Under the pieces are notes generated by a model, which saw only the letters and a list, made by a program, of their open reading frames with translations, made no database searches and was not told the DNA's origin. The translations under genes and the position numbers were made by a program. A stretch of DNA of 64,000 nucleotides from Bryobacterales bacterium KBS 96 (GTDB lineage Bacteria; Acidobacteriota; Terriglobia; Bryobacterales; Bryobacteraceae), in assembly GCA_000381625.1 (NCBI GenBank), contig KB906767.1, positions 970,629-1,034,628 of the forward strand, written 5' to 3'. Positions within the stretch are counted from its first letter, which is position 1. Each line of letters opens with the position of its first letter. Shown here one piece after another: positions 1-8,793 of this stretch.

Positions 1-506
1 TCCGGCCAGTCCTCGATCTCGCCTTCCGGCAGCCATAGCTTGCCGTGTTCCGGCTTCAATAACTGCACCAGCGTCTGTACTCCATAGAACAGACCGGTCG
101 CGGTATTACCGGTGATCGTTACGCGCTCCGGAGTTAACTGTATACGGTAAGCTTGTTCGGCGATCGCGGCCCTGTTGGCGTCCGTGGTTGGCCCTACGCT
201 AACGGCATTCGGCGCCACTACCAGATGCACCGCGGGCGCATTCGCGGATCCATCCAGCTTGAGGTGAAAGCGCTCCTGCAACTGTTCTCCCAAACTTTGG
301 ACGGACATATCATCCGGCTTAATGCCTGCTTCCGGTTCCAGCCGCCAGCGATGCCTGAACTCGAAATCATTCGCCCCCAAGCGCACCTTCTGTGGCGACG
401 GAAGCACCGTGTAACCACGGGCGAAAAGCGGTGAGGTGGCGAAAAGCTGAATCGGCGCGAGGAGCACAAGCAGGAGGCCGACAATGCGGAACAGTCGCGG
501 CAACAT
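1..506 (-). CDS. Glycoside hydrolase family 20 beta-N-acetylhexosaminidase, N-terminal part, cut by the left window edge
   Basis: Reading down from an ATG at 506 gives about 168 residues with no stop before the edge. A signal peptide covers roughly residues 1-23 (LFRIVGLLLVLLAP). The mature part starts LPSPQKVRLG and later has YRIQLTPERVTITG followed by GLFYGVQTLVQLL. That is the GH20b domain that precedes the catalytic barrel in secreted hexosaminidases, which remove terminal GlcNAc or GalNAc from chitin, peptidoglycan or glycoprotein glycans. The catalytic Asp-Glu pair lies outside the window. The start is only 12 bp from the divergent TPR gene start. The family call is from motif memory; the start is well supported by the signal peptide. 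Confidence 0.8.
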   Translation of the reverse strand, partial: MLPRLFRIVGLLLVLLAPIQLFATSPLFARGYTVLPSPQKVRLGANDFEFRHRWRLEPEAGIKPDDMSVQSLGEQLQERFHLKLDGSANAPAVHLVVAPNAVSVGPTTDANRAAIAEQAYRIQLTPERVTITGNTATGLFYGVQTLVQLLKPEHGKLWLPEGEIEDWP

Positions 507-518
507 AGAATTAGAGAA

Positions 519-1991
519 TTGTTCAAGATATCATCTTCCTTGGGCTTATTTGTTGCCCTGCTGCTGATGCTCGTGCCGGCCGTTGGCCAGGAATCACCGG
601 CGGCTCGCGCACGGGCTCCTTTGAAGCAGGGCAAAGCGGAAAGTGCGCTCCCGATTCTGCTCAAGTTGCATCGTGCCGCGCCGTCGGATGCCAATTTATG
701 CCAGCAAATTGGCATCGCGTACACGCAGCTCAATGATCTGGCCCACGCCGAGGAGTTCTATCGTGAGGCAGTCCGGCTCAATCCTCAATTTGATGCCGCG
801 CGCAAGAACCTCGGGACGGTGCTCTGGTTTCTGAACCGGAGAGATGACTCGGAACGTGAGTTTCTCGTTGTCACGAAATCGCTTCCGGCCGACCCTGTCC
901 CGCATCTTTATCTGGGGCTCGCAGCAGTTGGACGCCACGAATTCGCCCACGCGAAAAGCGAATTCGAGCGTGCAGGAACTCTTGCGTCCGCTAATCCTGA
1001 GGTCATTCAACCTGTTTTGGAAGCCTATCTTGCTACCCGCGATCTGAGTTTTCCGACTGAGGTACTGGAACAACTCACGCGAGCTGAAAATCCGGATTCG
1101 GAAATCAGTTTCCGCGCCGCGGCGCTATTCCAGCGGTACGGATATTACGAGCAAGCCGCCACTTTATGCAACAAGATCATTTCCGTGTCCAAAGAGTCCG
1201 CGGAAACATGGCGCCTCCTTGCTGAGGCGTACGACCGGCAACAAAAGCCCGAGCGTGCCTATTCGGCCTATTCTCGGGCGATCGAAATGGACCCGAATTC
1301 CGCAGCTGGCTATCTCGCGTTAGCCGAGTTCGCTTCGGCCCATGCAAACAACAGTTACGCTTTGCAAGTGGTTGCGCGCGGTCTGAAGCTCCTGCCACGT
1401 TCGGCAAGCCTGCGGTTCGAACAGGGCATCCTCTTTTCCCTGGTTGGCGATCGCACGAAAGCGCAATCCAGCTTCTCCGAAGCGAGCAGGCTGGAACCGG
1501 AATGGAATCTTCCCGGGCTCGCGCTCGGAGTCTCCGCCTTGGAGTCGGGAAATGCTGCTCAAGCCGTGGCCCTGTTTGACAAAGCCCGCACCATTGATCC
1601 GCACGATGCACGAGCATCCTATCTGTACGCACTCGCGATCTCTAAAGAGGGCGCCGATGGCGGTACTAACCGCGCAAGCGCCCTCGCAGCCTTGCACAGG
1701 GCCATCCAGCTTGATGCACGCGATGCGGCATCGCACTCGCTGCTTGGTCATTTCGAGTTGGCGGCCGGCAACGCGCCAGCGGCCGAACGTGAATGGGAAG
1801 CCGCGCTAAAGCTTGATCCCAGGAATACGACCGCACTGTATCAACTCAGCTTGCTTTACCGAAAAGAGGGCAGGACTGGGCGAGCGAAACAGTTACTAGA
1901 GAAATTTCGGCAGGTCAAAACGGAGCAACGAAGCGAGGAAACCCAACTTGTCGAGATTCTTAAGGTTGTTCCCCGGAGCGCGGCTTACTAG
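519..1991 (+). CDS. Secreted tetratricopeptide-repeat protein
   Basis: 490 residues. The TTG start at 519 gives a clean signal peptide (about residues 1-23, LFVALLLMLVPAVG). No in-frame ATG gives a better start. Most of the chain is TPR units with the usual A-x-x-x-A / P spacing, for example near residues 70-100, 230-290 and 390-460. It is probably periplasmic or outer-membrane-facing and mediates protein contacts. Its 3' end overlaps the convergent TPR gene by 32 bp, and the C-terminal layout (last TPR, then a 'GR..RAKQLLEKFR' helix) resembles that neighbour, so the two may be related copies. No enzymatic motif is visible. The exact partner is unknown. Confidence 0.8.
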   Translation: MFKISSSLGLFVALLLMLVPAVGQESPAARARAPLKQGKAESALPILLKLHRAAPSDANLCQQIGIAYTQLNDLAHAEEFYREAVRLNPQFDAARKNLGTVLWFLNRRDDSEREFLVVTKSLPADPVPHLYLGLAAVGRHEFAHAKSEFERAGTLASANPEVIQPVLEAYLATRDLSFPTEVLEQLTRAENPDSEISFRAAALFQRYGYYEQAATLCNKIISVSKESAETWRLLAEAYDRQQKPERAYSAYSRAIEMDPNSAAGYLALAEFASAHANNSYALQVVARGLKLLPRSASLRFEQGILFSLVGDRTKAQSSFSEASRLEPEWNLPGLALGVSALESGNAAQAVALFDKARTIDPHDARASYLYALAISKEGADGGTNRASALAALHRAIQLDARDAASHSLLGHFELAAGNAPAAEREWEAALKLDPRNTTALYQLSLLYRKEGRTGRAKQLLEKFRQVKTEQRSEETQLVEILKVVPRSAAY

Positions 1992-3573
1992 TGGATATGG
2001 CAGCGAGAGATTGCAGCACACGGTCGCGTTGATGCGCACCTTCTTTGAGCGCTCTGAACCGGCTCAGTTCCTCCTGAGCACGGGTCTCGTTACCCGCCCG
2101 CCTATAAGCCAAACCCAACCGGTAACGCGCCGTGGCTAGTCCTGGCTCGAGGTCGACTGCCTTTTGGAGTGCGGCGATGCCTTGCTCCGTTTTGCCTTCA
2201 GCGAGCGCAATCAGTCCTAATTCGAAATGCGCTTCCGCAAGATTAGGATCTAGGCGTAAAGCCTGATTCACATTCTGCATCGCCTGCCGGTAGTCGTGCC
2301 GTCCGTCCGCCTGGGCGCGTTGATAGAGTATCGCGCCGTAATGGTAATAAGCACCAGCATCATTAGGCGCGCTCTCCAAGTAGGAGGCGAACGCCGTCTC
2401 GATCTCACGCTGCAAGCCGGATGCGGAATCGTATGCCTCTCCTAGCAGGGACCACCCCGTCGTCGAATCTGGTTTCAGCTTGACTGCCTCAAGTAAGTCC
2501 CTAGCGGCATTTTCGTAATCGCTAAGCAGGTAATGAGCCGATCCGAGTCCGATTCTCAGCTTCCAAGACCGCGGCATATCGGCAATAGCCGCACGGAAAG
2601 CCGTTACTGCGGATGAAAACTTGCCATGCTGCACGAGCGAGTTCCCATAATCGAATCTATAGTCCTCGTTCGAGGGTTCGCGAGCCACGGCCGCTTCAAA
2701 CGCGTGCTCGGCTACATCGGGGCGCCCTCGCTTCTCCTCAATTGCGCCGAGAAGGTCAAAGGCTTCTGCCTTGCCTTTCGCGTCCGTAAACGCTCGGAGC
2801 ACCTCCGCTGCACGGTCGTATTCACCCGTTTGAAAATAAGCGACCGCGAGATTGTAGTTAACATTCCAGGACTGAGGGGGGGCTTTGCGTACCCGTTCCA
2901 AGATTGGAATTGCGCCGGCAGCGTCGCCATGCTCCGCCAAAAGCGCGGCGACCTGCAACAGCCGTGGATCGCCATCTTGCAACAAGCCCTGCAATTGCTC
3001 AACGGTCCGGCGAGCGTCCGCCGTTCTGGTCAGTATTAGCTCGGAAGCCAGAACGCCCATTAACGCAGGTACGTCGGAGGCGTTACTATGCAGTACGGTC
3101 TGGAACCGTTGGAGGGCGGCGGTGGCCGAACCTTTCCCAAGTGCGATCACGCCCAGGTTGTAGTTCGCGGCCGCATCTTCCGGGTTTAATTCCAGAGCTC
3201 TTTTGAAAGCACGGGTTGCCTCTGGAACCTTGTTTTCCTGCAGATAGGTCGAGCCCAGATATGCATGGGCCTGGTGATTTTCGGGCTCGAGCGCCACGCT
3301 CTTTAGAAAATGCTTTTCCGCCTCCCCGAATCTTGACTGCACCGTAGCGATCAGACCCAGCAGGATTTCGGCGTCACCCATATTGGGGTCAGCCGCGAGC
3401 GCCTTTTCGGCTGCAATCGCTGCTTCATCCCAGTTGTGCTGATTAAACAGATTTCGTGCTCGCTGAAAAGCCCGGTCGGCGTCGGAACTCTGGTGTGCGA
3501 ACGTAATGGCGCAGGCAAGAGCGCCGATCACCATCACTCCGCGACACACAGCAAGTGCAAAATTACGCTTCAC
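1960..3573 (-). CDS. Secreted tetratricopeptide-repeat protein, coupled to the TonB receptor gene
   Basis: 537 residues with an N-terminal signal segment (residues about 5-26, hydrophobic, after MKRN). About a dozen TPR units follow, for example A..NPEDAAANYNLG, EPSNEDYRFDYGNSL and DPNLAEAHFELGLIAL. The start overlaps the stop of the upstream TonB-receptor gene by 4 bp (ATGA), a translational-coupling arrangement, so both are probably one transcript. In Acidobacteria, Oar-like receptors are often followed by TPR proteins. A role in receptor function or substrate handling at the outer membrane is inferred from position only. No catalytic domain was seen. Confidence 0.8.
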   Translation of the reverse strand: MKRNFALAVCRGVMVIGALACAITFAHQSSDADRAFQRARNLFNQHNWDEAAIAAEKALAADPNMGDAEILLGLIATVQSRFGEAEKHFLKSVALEPENHQAHAYLGSTYLQENKVPEATRAFKRALELNPEDAAANYNLGVIALGKGSATAALQRFQTVLHSNASDVPALMGVLASELILTRTADARRTVEQLQGLLQDGDPRLLQVAALLAEHGDAAGAIPILERVRKAPPQSWNVNYNLAVAYFQTGEYDRAAEVLRAFTDAKGKAEAFDLLGAIEEKRGRPDVAEHAFEAAVAREPSNEDYRFDYGNSLVQHGKFSSAVTAFRAAIADMPRSWKLRIGLGSAHYLLSDYENAARDLLEAVKLKPDSTTGWSLLGEAYDSASGLQREIETAFASYLESAPNDAGAYYHYGAILYQRAQADGRHDYRQAMQNVNQALRLDPNLAEAHFELGLIALAEGKTEQGIAALQKAVDLEPGLATARYRLGLAYRRAGNETRAQEELSRFRALKEGAHQRDRVLQSLAAISTSKPRSGEQP

Positions 3574-6500
3574 CAGAGCAATTTGAGAGCGAACTGGATG
3601 ACGCGTCCGTCCTGTGCGCTCGTAATTTGACCGAACGAGGAATCGGTCTCCGTTGTGTCCGGATTGTTGAAATTCACCTGGTTGAGGGCGTTGAACATCT
3701 CCGTTCTAAACTGAAGCCTCAACGATTCACGAAGTTTGAAATCCTTAAGCACGCTGAAATCGGTACTATTGAACGCCGGACCGCTGATCAATCCACGGCC
3801 CGCATTACCGTAGTATCCAGCCGGCAGTAGATCCACTGGAACGAACGCGGCGGTATTAAAGAACTGCGTGACCATGGCATTACGATCCGGATGAGAGAGC
3901 GAGATCTTGCCCGCTGTAATTCCTGGCTGCAGAAAAGCATGCTGGCCGCCGCCGTTTCCAGTCCCGTCCAGGGCAATGTCCTGCCCTATGGTAAAGGTCA
4001 GCGGCGTTCCACTCTGAATGGTGTGGATCGCCGTTAACGTCCAGCCACCAAGAATGCTGTTCGTCACGTGATTGCTGAACCTGAATGGAAGGGTCCACAA
4101 CCAGGAAGCAACAAAGGCATGGCGGCGATCCCAATCCGAGCGTCCGCGCTCAGAGCGGAGGTCGAAAGGATTGGAGACGCTCCCGCCCAAGTTGTCGGTT
4201 GAACTGCTGTCGATTGATTTCGCCAATGTGTATGAACCTTGTATGCTCAGGCCGTTAGAGAACCTCTTAATGACCTGAGTTTGCCAACTGTGATACCAAC
4301 TCCTGAAATCGTTGCCCAGCATAAAGCCTTGAGGACTGAGGATGCCCGGCTCGAAGATGACTCTGTCATTCACGTTTTGCAGGGAAGGTGGCTCTCCCGT
4401 AACGGGATCGGGTTCGAATTTCGCGGGATTAAAGGTTCGTAGAGCCTCGATTTTCGTGCCGATCTTACCGGCGTATGCGGTTTCCAGCATCAGGCTGGGC
4501 GTGAACTGGTGCTGGATCGAGAAGTTGAAGGCTTGGACGTAAGGCGTCCGTAGGGACAGATCGGTGAATACACCGCCTACTGGCAACGGAAAGAGTGGAC
4601 AACTGTATCCAGGGTAGGTGCTGATTTTCGTACACCCGAATTTGCCGCTCGTAGTCACCGGTGGGGCAATTTGACCAGTGGAGCCGAACGGATCCGCGAT
4701 ATTCCCGTTATAAGCTGCAAAAAATCCCGCAAAAGGCGGATTTTCCTGCGCAAGAGAGTCGGCATTGATGCTCTCAAAGTAGACGCCATAAGCCGTCCGC
4801 ACAGAAGTTCTGCCGTTCCCAAAAACGTCCCAGGCGAGGCCAATGCGGGGTGCGAAATTATTCAGGTCTGCCCCGGCGAGCCCTCTCGTTACGCCGTTAT
4901 CGTGAGGGAACAAGACTCCCGGCGGCGCATCCGGTACGACGGTGGACTGCTGGCCTGGAACCACCGTATTAATGCGGTCGTGCTTTTCGGTCCATGGCAG
5001 AAATGGCTCGTAGCGGACGCCCAATGTTACTGTGAGCCGGTTGTTGGCTTTGAACTGGTCCTGGAAGAACCAGGACATCGCGTTTGTGAGCGTGTTCGTA
5101 TCACGGACGCCGAAATCCCCCTGGACACTAGCGAAGGCTCCGAGCAGAAAATCGGCAAAAGGATCGCCGCTCCGCGTTCCATTGAACGACACATTAGGAG
5201 ACCCGATGAAGATTTGCTCGAACTGCAGCCGGAGAAGCTCGAACCCGAATTTGAAGCTATGGCGGCCCTTCATCCAATCCATGGCGTCCTTGAATTGGTA
5301 GTTATGGCTGAAAAACCGTGTTGTAAAGCCTGACCCGAGTGTGAAGTCGCCGGCAACGCCGACGTCGAGCGCGCCGCCCGGGGGATACTGCGGCATGTTT
5401 ACGTCAAAGGTGGAAGGCTCAACACTCTTTCCCTGAAGCTGGTTCGATCCAGAATTCAGAAAAGAGAACGTAAACTGGTTGAGCAACGCGGGGCTGAATG
5501 TATAGATGTCGTTCACGACCATTTCCCGGGTGTTCGTGACGATGCTCTCGGACATGTAACCGGGTATTGTTCCGCCGCTTGAAAGCAGAGGGCTGTCGAG
5601 CGAGTAATTGGCCGAGTAGAAGCTTCCAAATACACGGTGCTTTTCGCTGTGATTCCAGTCGCCACGAATCATGTACATGTCGCTGGATCGCGGCTGCGAA
5701 GCGAGCGCGACGTAAGAACCGGATTGCTGGGGAACAAAGGCCAGCAGTTTCTGCGCGACGGGACTGATACAGCCGGCCGAAACGATATTGCCGGCAACAC
5801 AGGGGGCGCCGGAAGGAGTTGTGAGCGGCTGATTCGTGAGGGGATCAACGGGATTGATTAGCGTTGACCCGGATGCCGTAAAATCCCCACTGCGCTCTGC
5901 GGTCGTGGGCAGAAAAGACTCGATCGTCTGCGCCTCACGCCGGTCCCGAAGTCCTTCGTAGGTGCCAAACGCGAACAGGCTATTTTTCTTGATGGGACCG
6001 CCAGCAGCCACACCGAACTGGTTCTGGTGGAGTGCAGGGACAGACGGCGAGAAGAAATTTCGTGCATTCAGGTCGTTATTTCGGAGAAACTCCCATGCCG
6101 CGCCGTGAAACTCGTTCGTTCCCGCCTTCGATACCACATTGACCTGTGAACCCGGGTTGCGGCCGTATTCCGCCGAAAAGTTCGCGGTCTGAATCCGAAT
6201 CTCCTGGATGGCGTCCGGCGGCGGGAAATTGATCCCGGTGTTACGCGACGGATTGTTGAAATAGCCACCGTTCAACGTGAAAAGGTTCATGTTAGGGCGG
6301 CCACCGTTCACATCCATCTCCGGTCCGCCGCGCGCGTCCGACATATTCGGGGGCGCATTGACGTTCAACACACCGGGAAGAATTCGTGCCAAGCCAATCA
6401 CGTTTCTGCCGTTGAGGGGCAGATCTTGTACACGCTGGTCGTCAATTAAACCGCTCAGGGTAGCGGCAGTCGTATCGACCAGAGGCGCTTGCGTTCCGAC

Positions 6501-6923
6501 AGTCACTTCGTTTTGAACAGATCCTATTTGGAGCGTGCCATCCACCCGAAGATTTTGACCCACGGTCAACTGCAAGCCTGTCTGGACCTGCTTCTGAAAT
6601 CCAGTCACTTCGAAGGTCATTTCATATCGGCCGGGCGGCAGCGACAAGAGAGAATAAAAGCCTTCTGCGTCCGTCTTGGTCGTTCGGACTGCGTCCTGCT
6701 CCACCATCTTGGCCGTGACTGTAGCATTCGGGACGACAGCGCCGCTCGAGTCTCTGATGTATCCGGATATGTTCCCGCTGGCCACCTGCGCGCCTGCGAA
6801 TGTCACTGCTGTGACGGTCAGAACCGTAACTCGCAGAAGCATCGGAATCCGATTCCCACATCGACTTAATGAAGAAGACATCGAATCCATAGATTTGACC
6901 CCTTTCAGGGACGTGAAAATCAA
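3570..6923 (-). CDS. Oar-like TonB-dependent outer membrane receptor with carboxypeptidase-regulatory domain
   Basis: 1117 residues. A signal peptide lies at about residues 25-46, so the true start may be an ATG a few codons inside (MDSMSS or later). A carboxypeptidase-regulatory-like beta-sandwich follows at about 50-130 (GNISGYIRDSSGAVVPNATV, then FYSLLSLPPGRYEMTF). A plug domain spans about 140-250 (VQDLPLNGRNVIGLARILPG, IQEIRIQTANFSAEYGRNPG). The rest is a long beta-barrel ending in an aromatic residue (LKLLW), as barrel proteins do. This is the large 'TonB-dependent receptor / Oar' family expanded in Acidobacteria, usually linked to uptake of oligosaccharides or other large substrates. 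The substrate is not evident. It heads an operon with the TPR gene that it overlaps. Confidence 0.9.
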   Translation of the reverse strand: MIFTSLKGVKSMDSMSSSLSRCGNRIPMLLRVTVLTVTAVTFAGAQVASGNISGYIRDSSGAVVPNATVTAKMVEQDAVRTTKTDAEGFYSLLSLPPGRYEMTFEVTGFQKQVQTGLQLTVGQNLRVDGTLQIGSVQNEVTVGTQAPLVDTTAATLSGLIDDQRVQDLPLNGRNVIGLARILPGVLNVNAPPNMSDARGGPEMDVNGGRPNMNLFTLNGGYFNNPSRNTGINFPPPDAIQEIRIQTANFSAEYGRNPGSQVNVVSKAGTNEFHGAAWEFLRNNDLNARNFFSPSVPALHQNQFGVAAGGPIKKNSLFAFGTYEGLRDRREAQTIESFLPTTAERSGDFTASGSTLINPVDPLTNQPLTTPSGAPCVAGNIVSAGCISPVAQKLLAFVPQQSGSYVALASQPRSSDMYMIRGDWNHSEKHRVFGSFYSANYSLDSPLLSSGGTIPGYMSESIVTNTREMVVNDIYTFSPALLNQFTFSFLNSGSNQLQGKSVEPSTFDVNMPQYPPGGALDVGVAGDFTLGSGFTTRFFSHNYQFKDAMDWMKGRHSFKFGFELLRLQFEQIFIGSPNVSFNGTRSGDPFADFLLGAFASVQGDFGVRDTNTLTNAMSWFFQDQFKANNRLTVTLGVRYEPFLPWTEKHDRINTVVPGQQSTVVPDAPPGVLFPHDNGVTRGLAGADLNNFAPRIGLAWDVFGNGRTSVRTAYGVYFESINADSLAQENPPFAGFFAAYNGNIADPFGSTGQIAPPVTTSGKFGCTKISTYPGYSCPLFPLPVGGVFTDLSLRTPYVQAFNFSIQHQFTPSLMLETAYAGKIGTKIEALRTFNPAKFEPDPVTGEPPSLQNVNDRVIFEPGILSPQGFMLGNDFRSWYHSWQTQVIKRFSNGLSIQGSYTLAKSIDSSSTDNLGGSVSNPFDLRSERGRSDWDRRHAFVASWLWTLPFRFSNHVTNSILGGWTLTAIHTIQSGTPLTFTIGQDIALDGTGNGGGQHAFLQPGITAGKISLSHPDRNAMVTQFFNTAAFVPVDLLPAGYYGNAGRGLISGPAFNSTDFSVLKDFKLRESLRLQFRTEMFNALNQVNFNNPDTTETDSSFGQITSAQDGRVIQFALKLLW

Positions 6924-7841
6924 TGTTCCTGCGACTACTAGGTTTGGGCTATCCTAACGGAGGCCGCGGGCGCTGTCAAGCGGTTTCAAAGGGCGCTCTC
7001 AACGGCTGTGTCGGTAGCAAGTGAAATGTCCGCTTGCTGGTGGTTAGGAAAAGCTATGAGCTGTGGAATCAACAAAGGCAGATCCCGGCCGCCGATTACC
7101 GGTGACGTCTGCCACAGGAGCTGAGACTGCCGAAATCAAAGATCTGGCTCCAAGCCGACAAGTTCCTCCGCAACGAATATGTCTCCGATTTCGGTAAGGA
7201 CTGAGCTATGGCAGTGCGACCGAGAACACGCGAACACAAAGTCATCAAATCGAAAGGTTCGCCCCGCGGCAACTCCGCAAGCCTGCGGTGCTCTCTTGAA
7301 TGCGTCGTGTTGCTCCATCGCGACTTGGGAGTTTTCGGAAACATAACTGAGCCCGGTCTGGAAAGGGCGGAATCTCGACGAACAGATCTCCGCTATCAAC
7401 CGCGATCCAAATTTTTCGAGGACCAGCAATAAACCTTGAACAGTTCCAAAGCTGGGCACCACGCGTTGAAGGGTTTGGATGTAAGTGGAAAAGCCGCCAG
7501 GAGTTCAAACTTTTGCCAACACTGCGTCACCAGGTGCCTGTGTTTGCAACGAAATGGTTCTAAACGTATCGATCACGGGGAGCCACGAATTTTAACACTG
7601 AAAAGACTTATTGGTTTAACCCTTCCGTATCTCATTGATTTGTCGGTTCGAATCCATGGCGGGGTATCGATCGCGGAATTCAGCTTAACTGCGGGATAGG
7701 GCCTCGCCCCTGCAGCGAGCGAATGTCGGTTATAACGACCACCCTTGCCATCGATGAGGCAACCTGGAGATGTGGGCAAAATTTTGCCGGCGCAGAGTCT
7801 TTGGTCTGACTAACTGGAGAATACAACGGCGGAAGGGCGAT
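6924..7841. other. Long intergenic stretch with no convincing gene
   Basis: About 900 bp between the receptor gene start and the toxin-antitoxin module. The first part must hold the receptor promoter on the minus strand. Short open frames exist on both strands, for example minus 7136-7462, but none has a recognisable domain. The stretch contains one copy of a ~55-bp direct repeat (7534-7587). It looks like decayed sequence. Confidence 0.5.
7534..7587. repeat. Direct repeat copy 1 flanking the toxin-antitoxin module
   Basis: Begins GTGCCTGTGTTTGCAACG and ends AGCCACG. It matches 8639-8693 in the same orientation at about 49 of 55 positions (5 mismatches, 1 gap). The pair brackets the DUF433/DUF5615 genes. 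Confidence 0.75.
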
Positions 7842-8196
7842 TCACTTTCTGCCGGCCGCGATCATTTGAATTCCGTCGACCGTAATGATGCTGATGTGTC
7901 CTGCCCAGACAGTATTCGCCACAACAAACGCGCGCGCCAGCCTTTCGGGCGTTCGCCGGATGAACCCGGAACAGAACAACCCCGGATTGTTCCAATGGAC
8001 TTCGACGCTGAACAGCGATCTGCCAAAAGTCTTTGTCAAGCGTCAATACGATGCGGGCTTCGGCTTCCGCCAAATCCAACAGGACGGCGTCCGTTGCGCC
8101 CGCGTGATCCATGCGAGCCCACAGGACATCGTGGCCCTGGGCTCGAAGCGCCTCAACAATCGGCTTCGGAAAGTTCTCGTCGGCGAGGAGGAGCAT
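7842..8196 (-). pseudogene. DUF5615 PIN-like toxin, single-base frameshift
   Basis: Starts MLLLADENFPKPIVEALRAQ, typical of DUF5615 (PIN-like RNase fold): an early Asp in 'LLADENF', later 'ARIVLTLDKDFWQ'. These proteins are the presumed toxin partners of DUF433 proteins. At about 7950 the frame breaks: GVVLFRVHPAN continues as out-of-frame text in the first frame. Skipping one G resumes the family C-terminus (PERLARAFVVANTVWAGHIS) to a stop at 7842. Without the skip the ORF runs on to 7810 with nonsense residues. One extra base therefore separates this from an intact ~118-aa toxin. The Asp-rich core lies before the break. It follows directly on the DUF433 stop (TAG-ATG). Either a real mutation or a local sequencing error. 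Confidence 0.8.
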
Positions 8197-8427
8197 CTAC
8201 GCCGGAATTGGGAAGGCCTTATATTCGTGGGCCAGATAACTGGCGTACGCCAGACAAGCGAGGATGTCCTCTCGCGTCAGGCCAGGGTAGTTAGAGGGAA
8301 TGTTCTCCTCAGACTGGCCAGATGCCAGGAGTTCCAGAATGAACTCGACGGCGAGACGCGTGCCACGGATCACAGGCTTGCCTGCCAGGATCTCAGGGTC
8401 AACGACGATGTGCTCCGACAGCGGCAT
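8197..8427 (-). CDS. DUF433 antitoxin-like protein
   Basis: 76 residues, intact. It carries the DUF433 signature: IVVDPEILAGKPVIRGTRL near the start, then EENIPSNYPGLTREDILACLAYA. DUF433 proteins are small helix-turn-helix proteins found next to DUF5615 or VapC-like toxins and are thought to act as antitoxins and autorepressors. The toxin gene follows with no gap. The upstream region (8428-8500) should hold the autoregulated promoter, but no clear operator was identified. Confidence 0.85.
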   Translation of the reverse strand: MPLSEHIVVDPEILAGKPVIRGTRLAVEFILELLASGQSEENIPSNYPGLTREDILACLAYASYLAHEYKAFPIPA

Positions 8428-8793
8428 ACCAACAGTCTACTGTGCCAAGGCCGGTTCGGCAGGTCGCGTGAGTCGGCTTGGTTTGCCAACGGCGCATCGA
8501 AACTGAGAAATCGTCCCGCACAATTAGCAAGTCTCGGGAGAACAAAGGCGTTCTCCGTCCTATATAACGATCCGTTTGTTTGTGAGATTCTGGCAAGCAG
8601 ACGGGAGGTTCATGGTCTGGCCATCGGTGCACCTCTAAGTGCCTGTGCTTGCAACGAAACAGTTCTAAACGTATCCATCCACGGAGAGCCACGTTCTGGA
8701 TTCAATAATTTACAAGAGAATCGGCTGTCCTTGCACGAACTTGTACCGACGCCTTTAAGCCGCGCGGCTGAGCAATGGATTCGACATTTGGAT
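8428..8793. other. Intergenic stretch, no gene recognised
   Basis: 366 bp between the antitoxin start and the LysR gene end. It includes direct repeat copy 2 (8639-8693). Nothing else was recognised. Confidence 0.5.
8639..8693. repeat. Direct repeat copy 2 flanking the toxin-antitoxin module
   Basis: Begins GTGCCTGTGCTTGCAACG and ends AGCCACG. It pairs with 7534-7587, about 1.1 kb apart in the same orientation. The identity is too long to be a target-site duplication, so it may be a duplicated fragment or element end. Confidence 0.75.

Noticed and set aside
7136-7462. Minus-strand 108-codon open frame
   Set aside because: No recognisable motif, no ribosome site, lies in decayed sequence; cannot be supported.
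7641-7660. GGTTCGAATCC, a tRNA T-loop-like word
   Set aside because: The flanking bases do not form the 5-bp T stem and no acceptor, D or anticodon arm could be found upstream.
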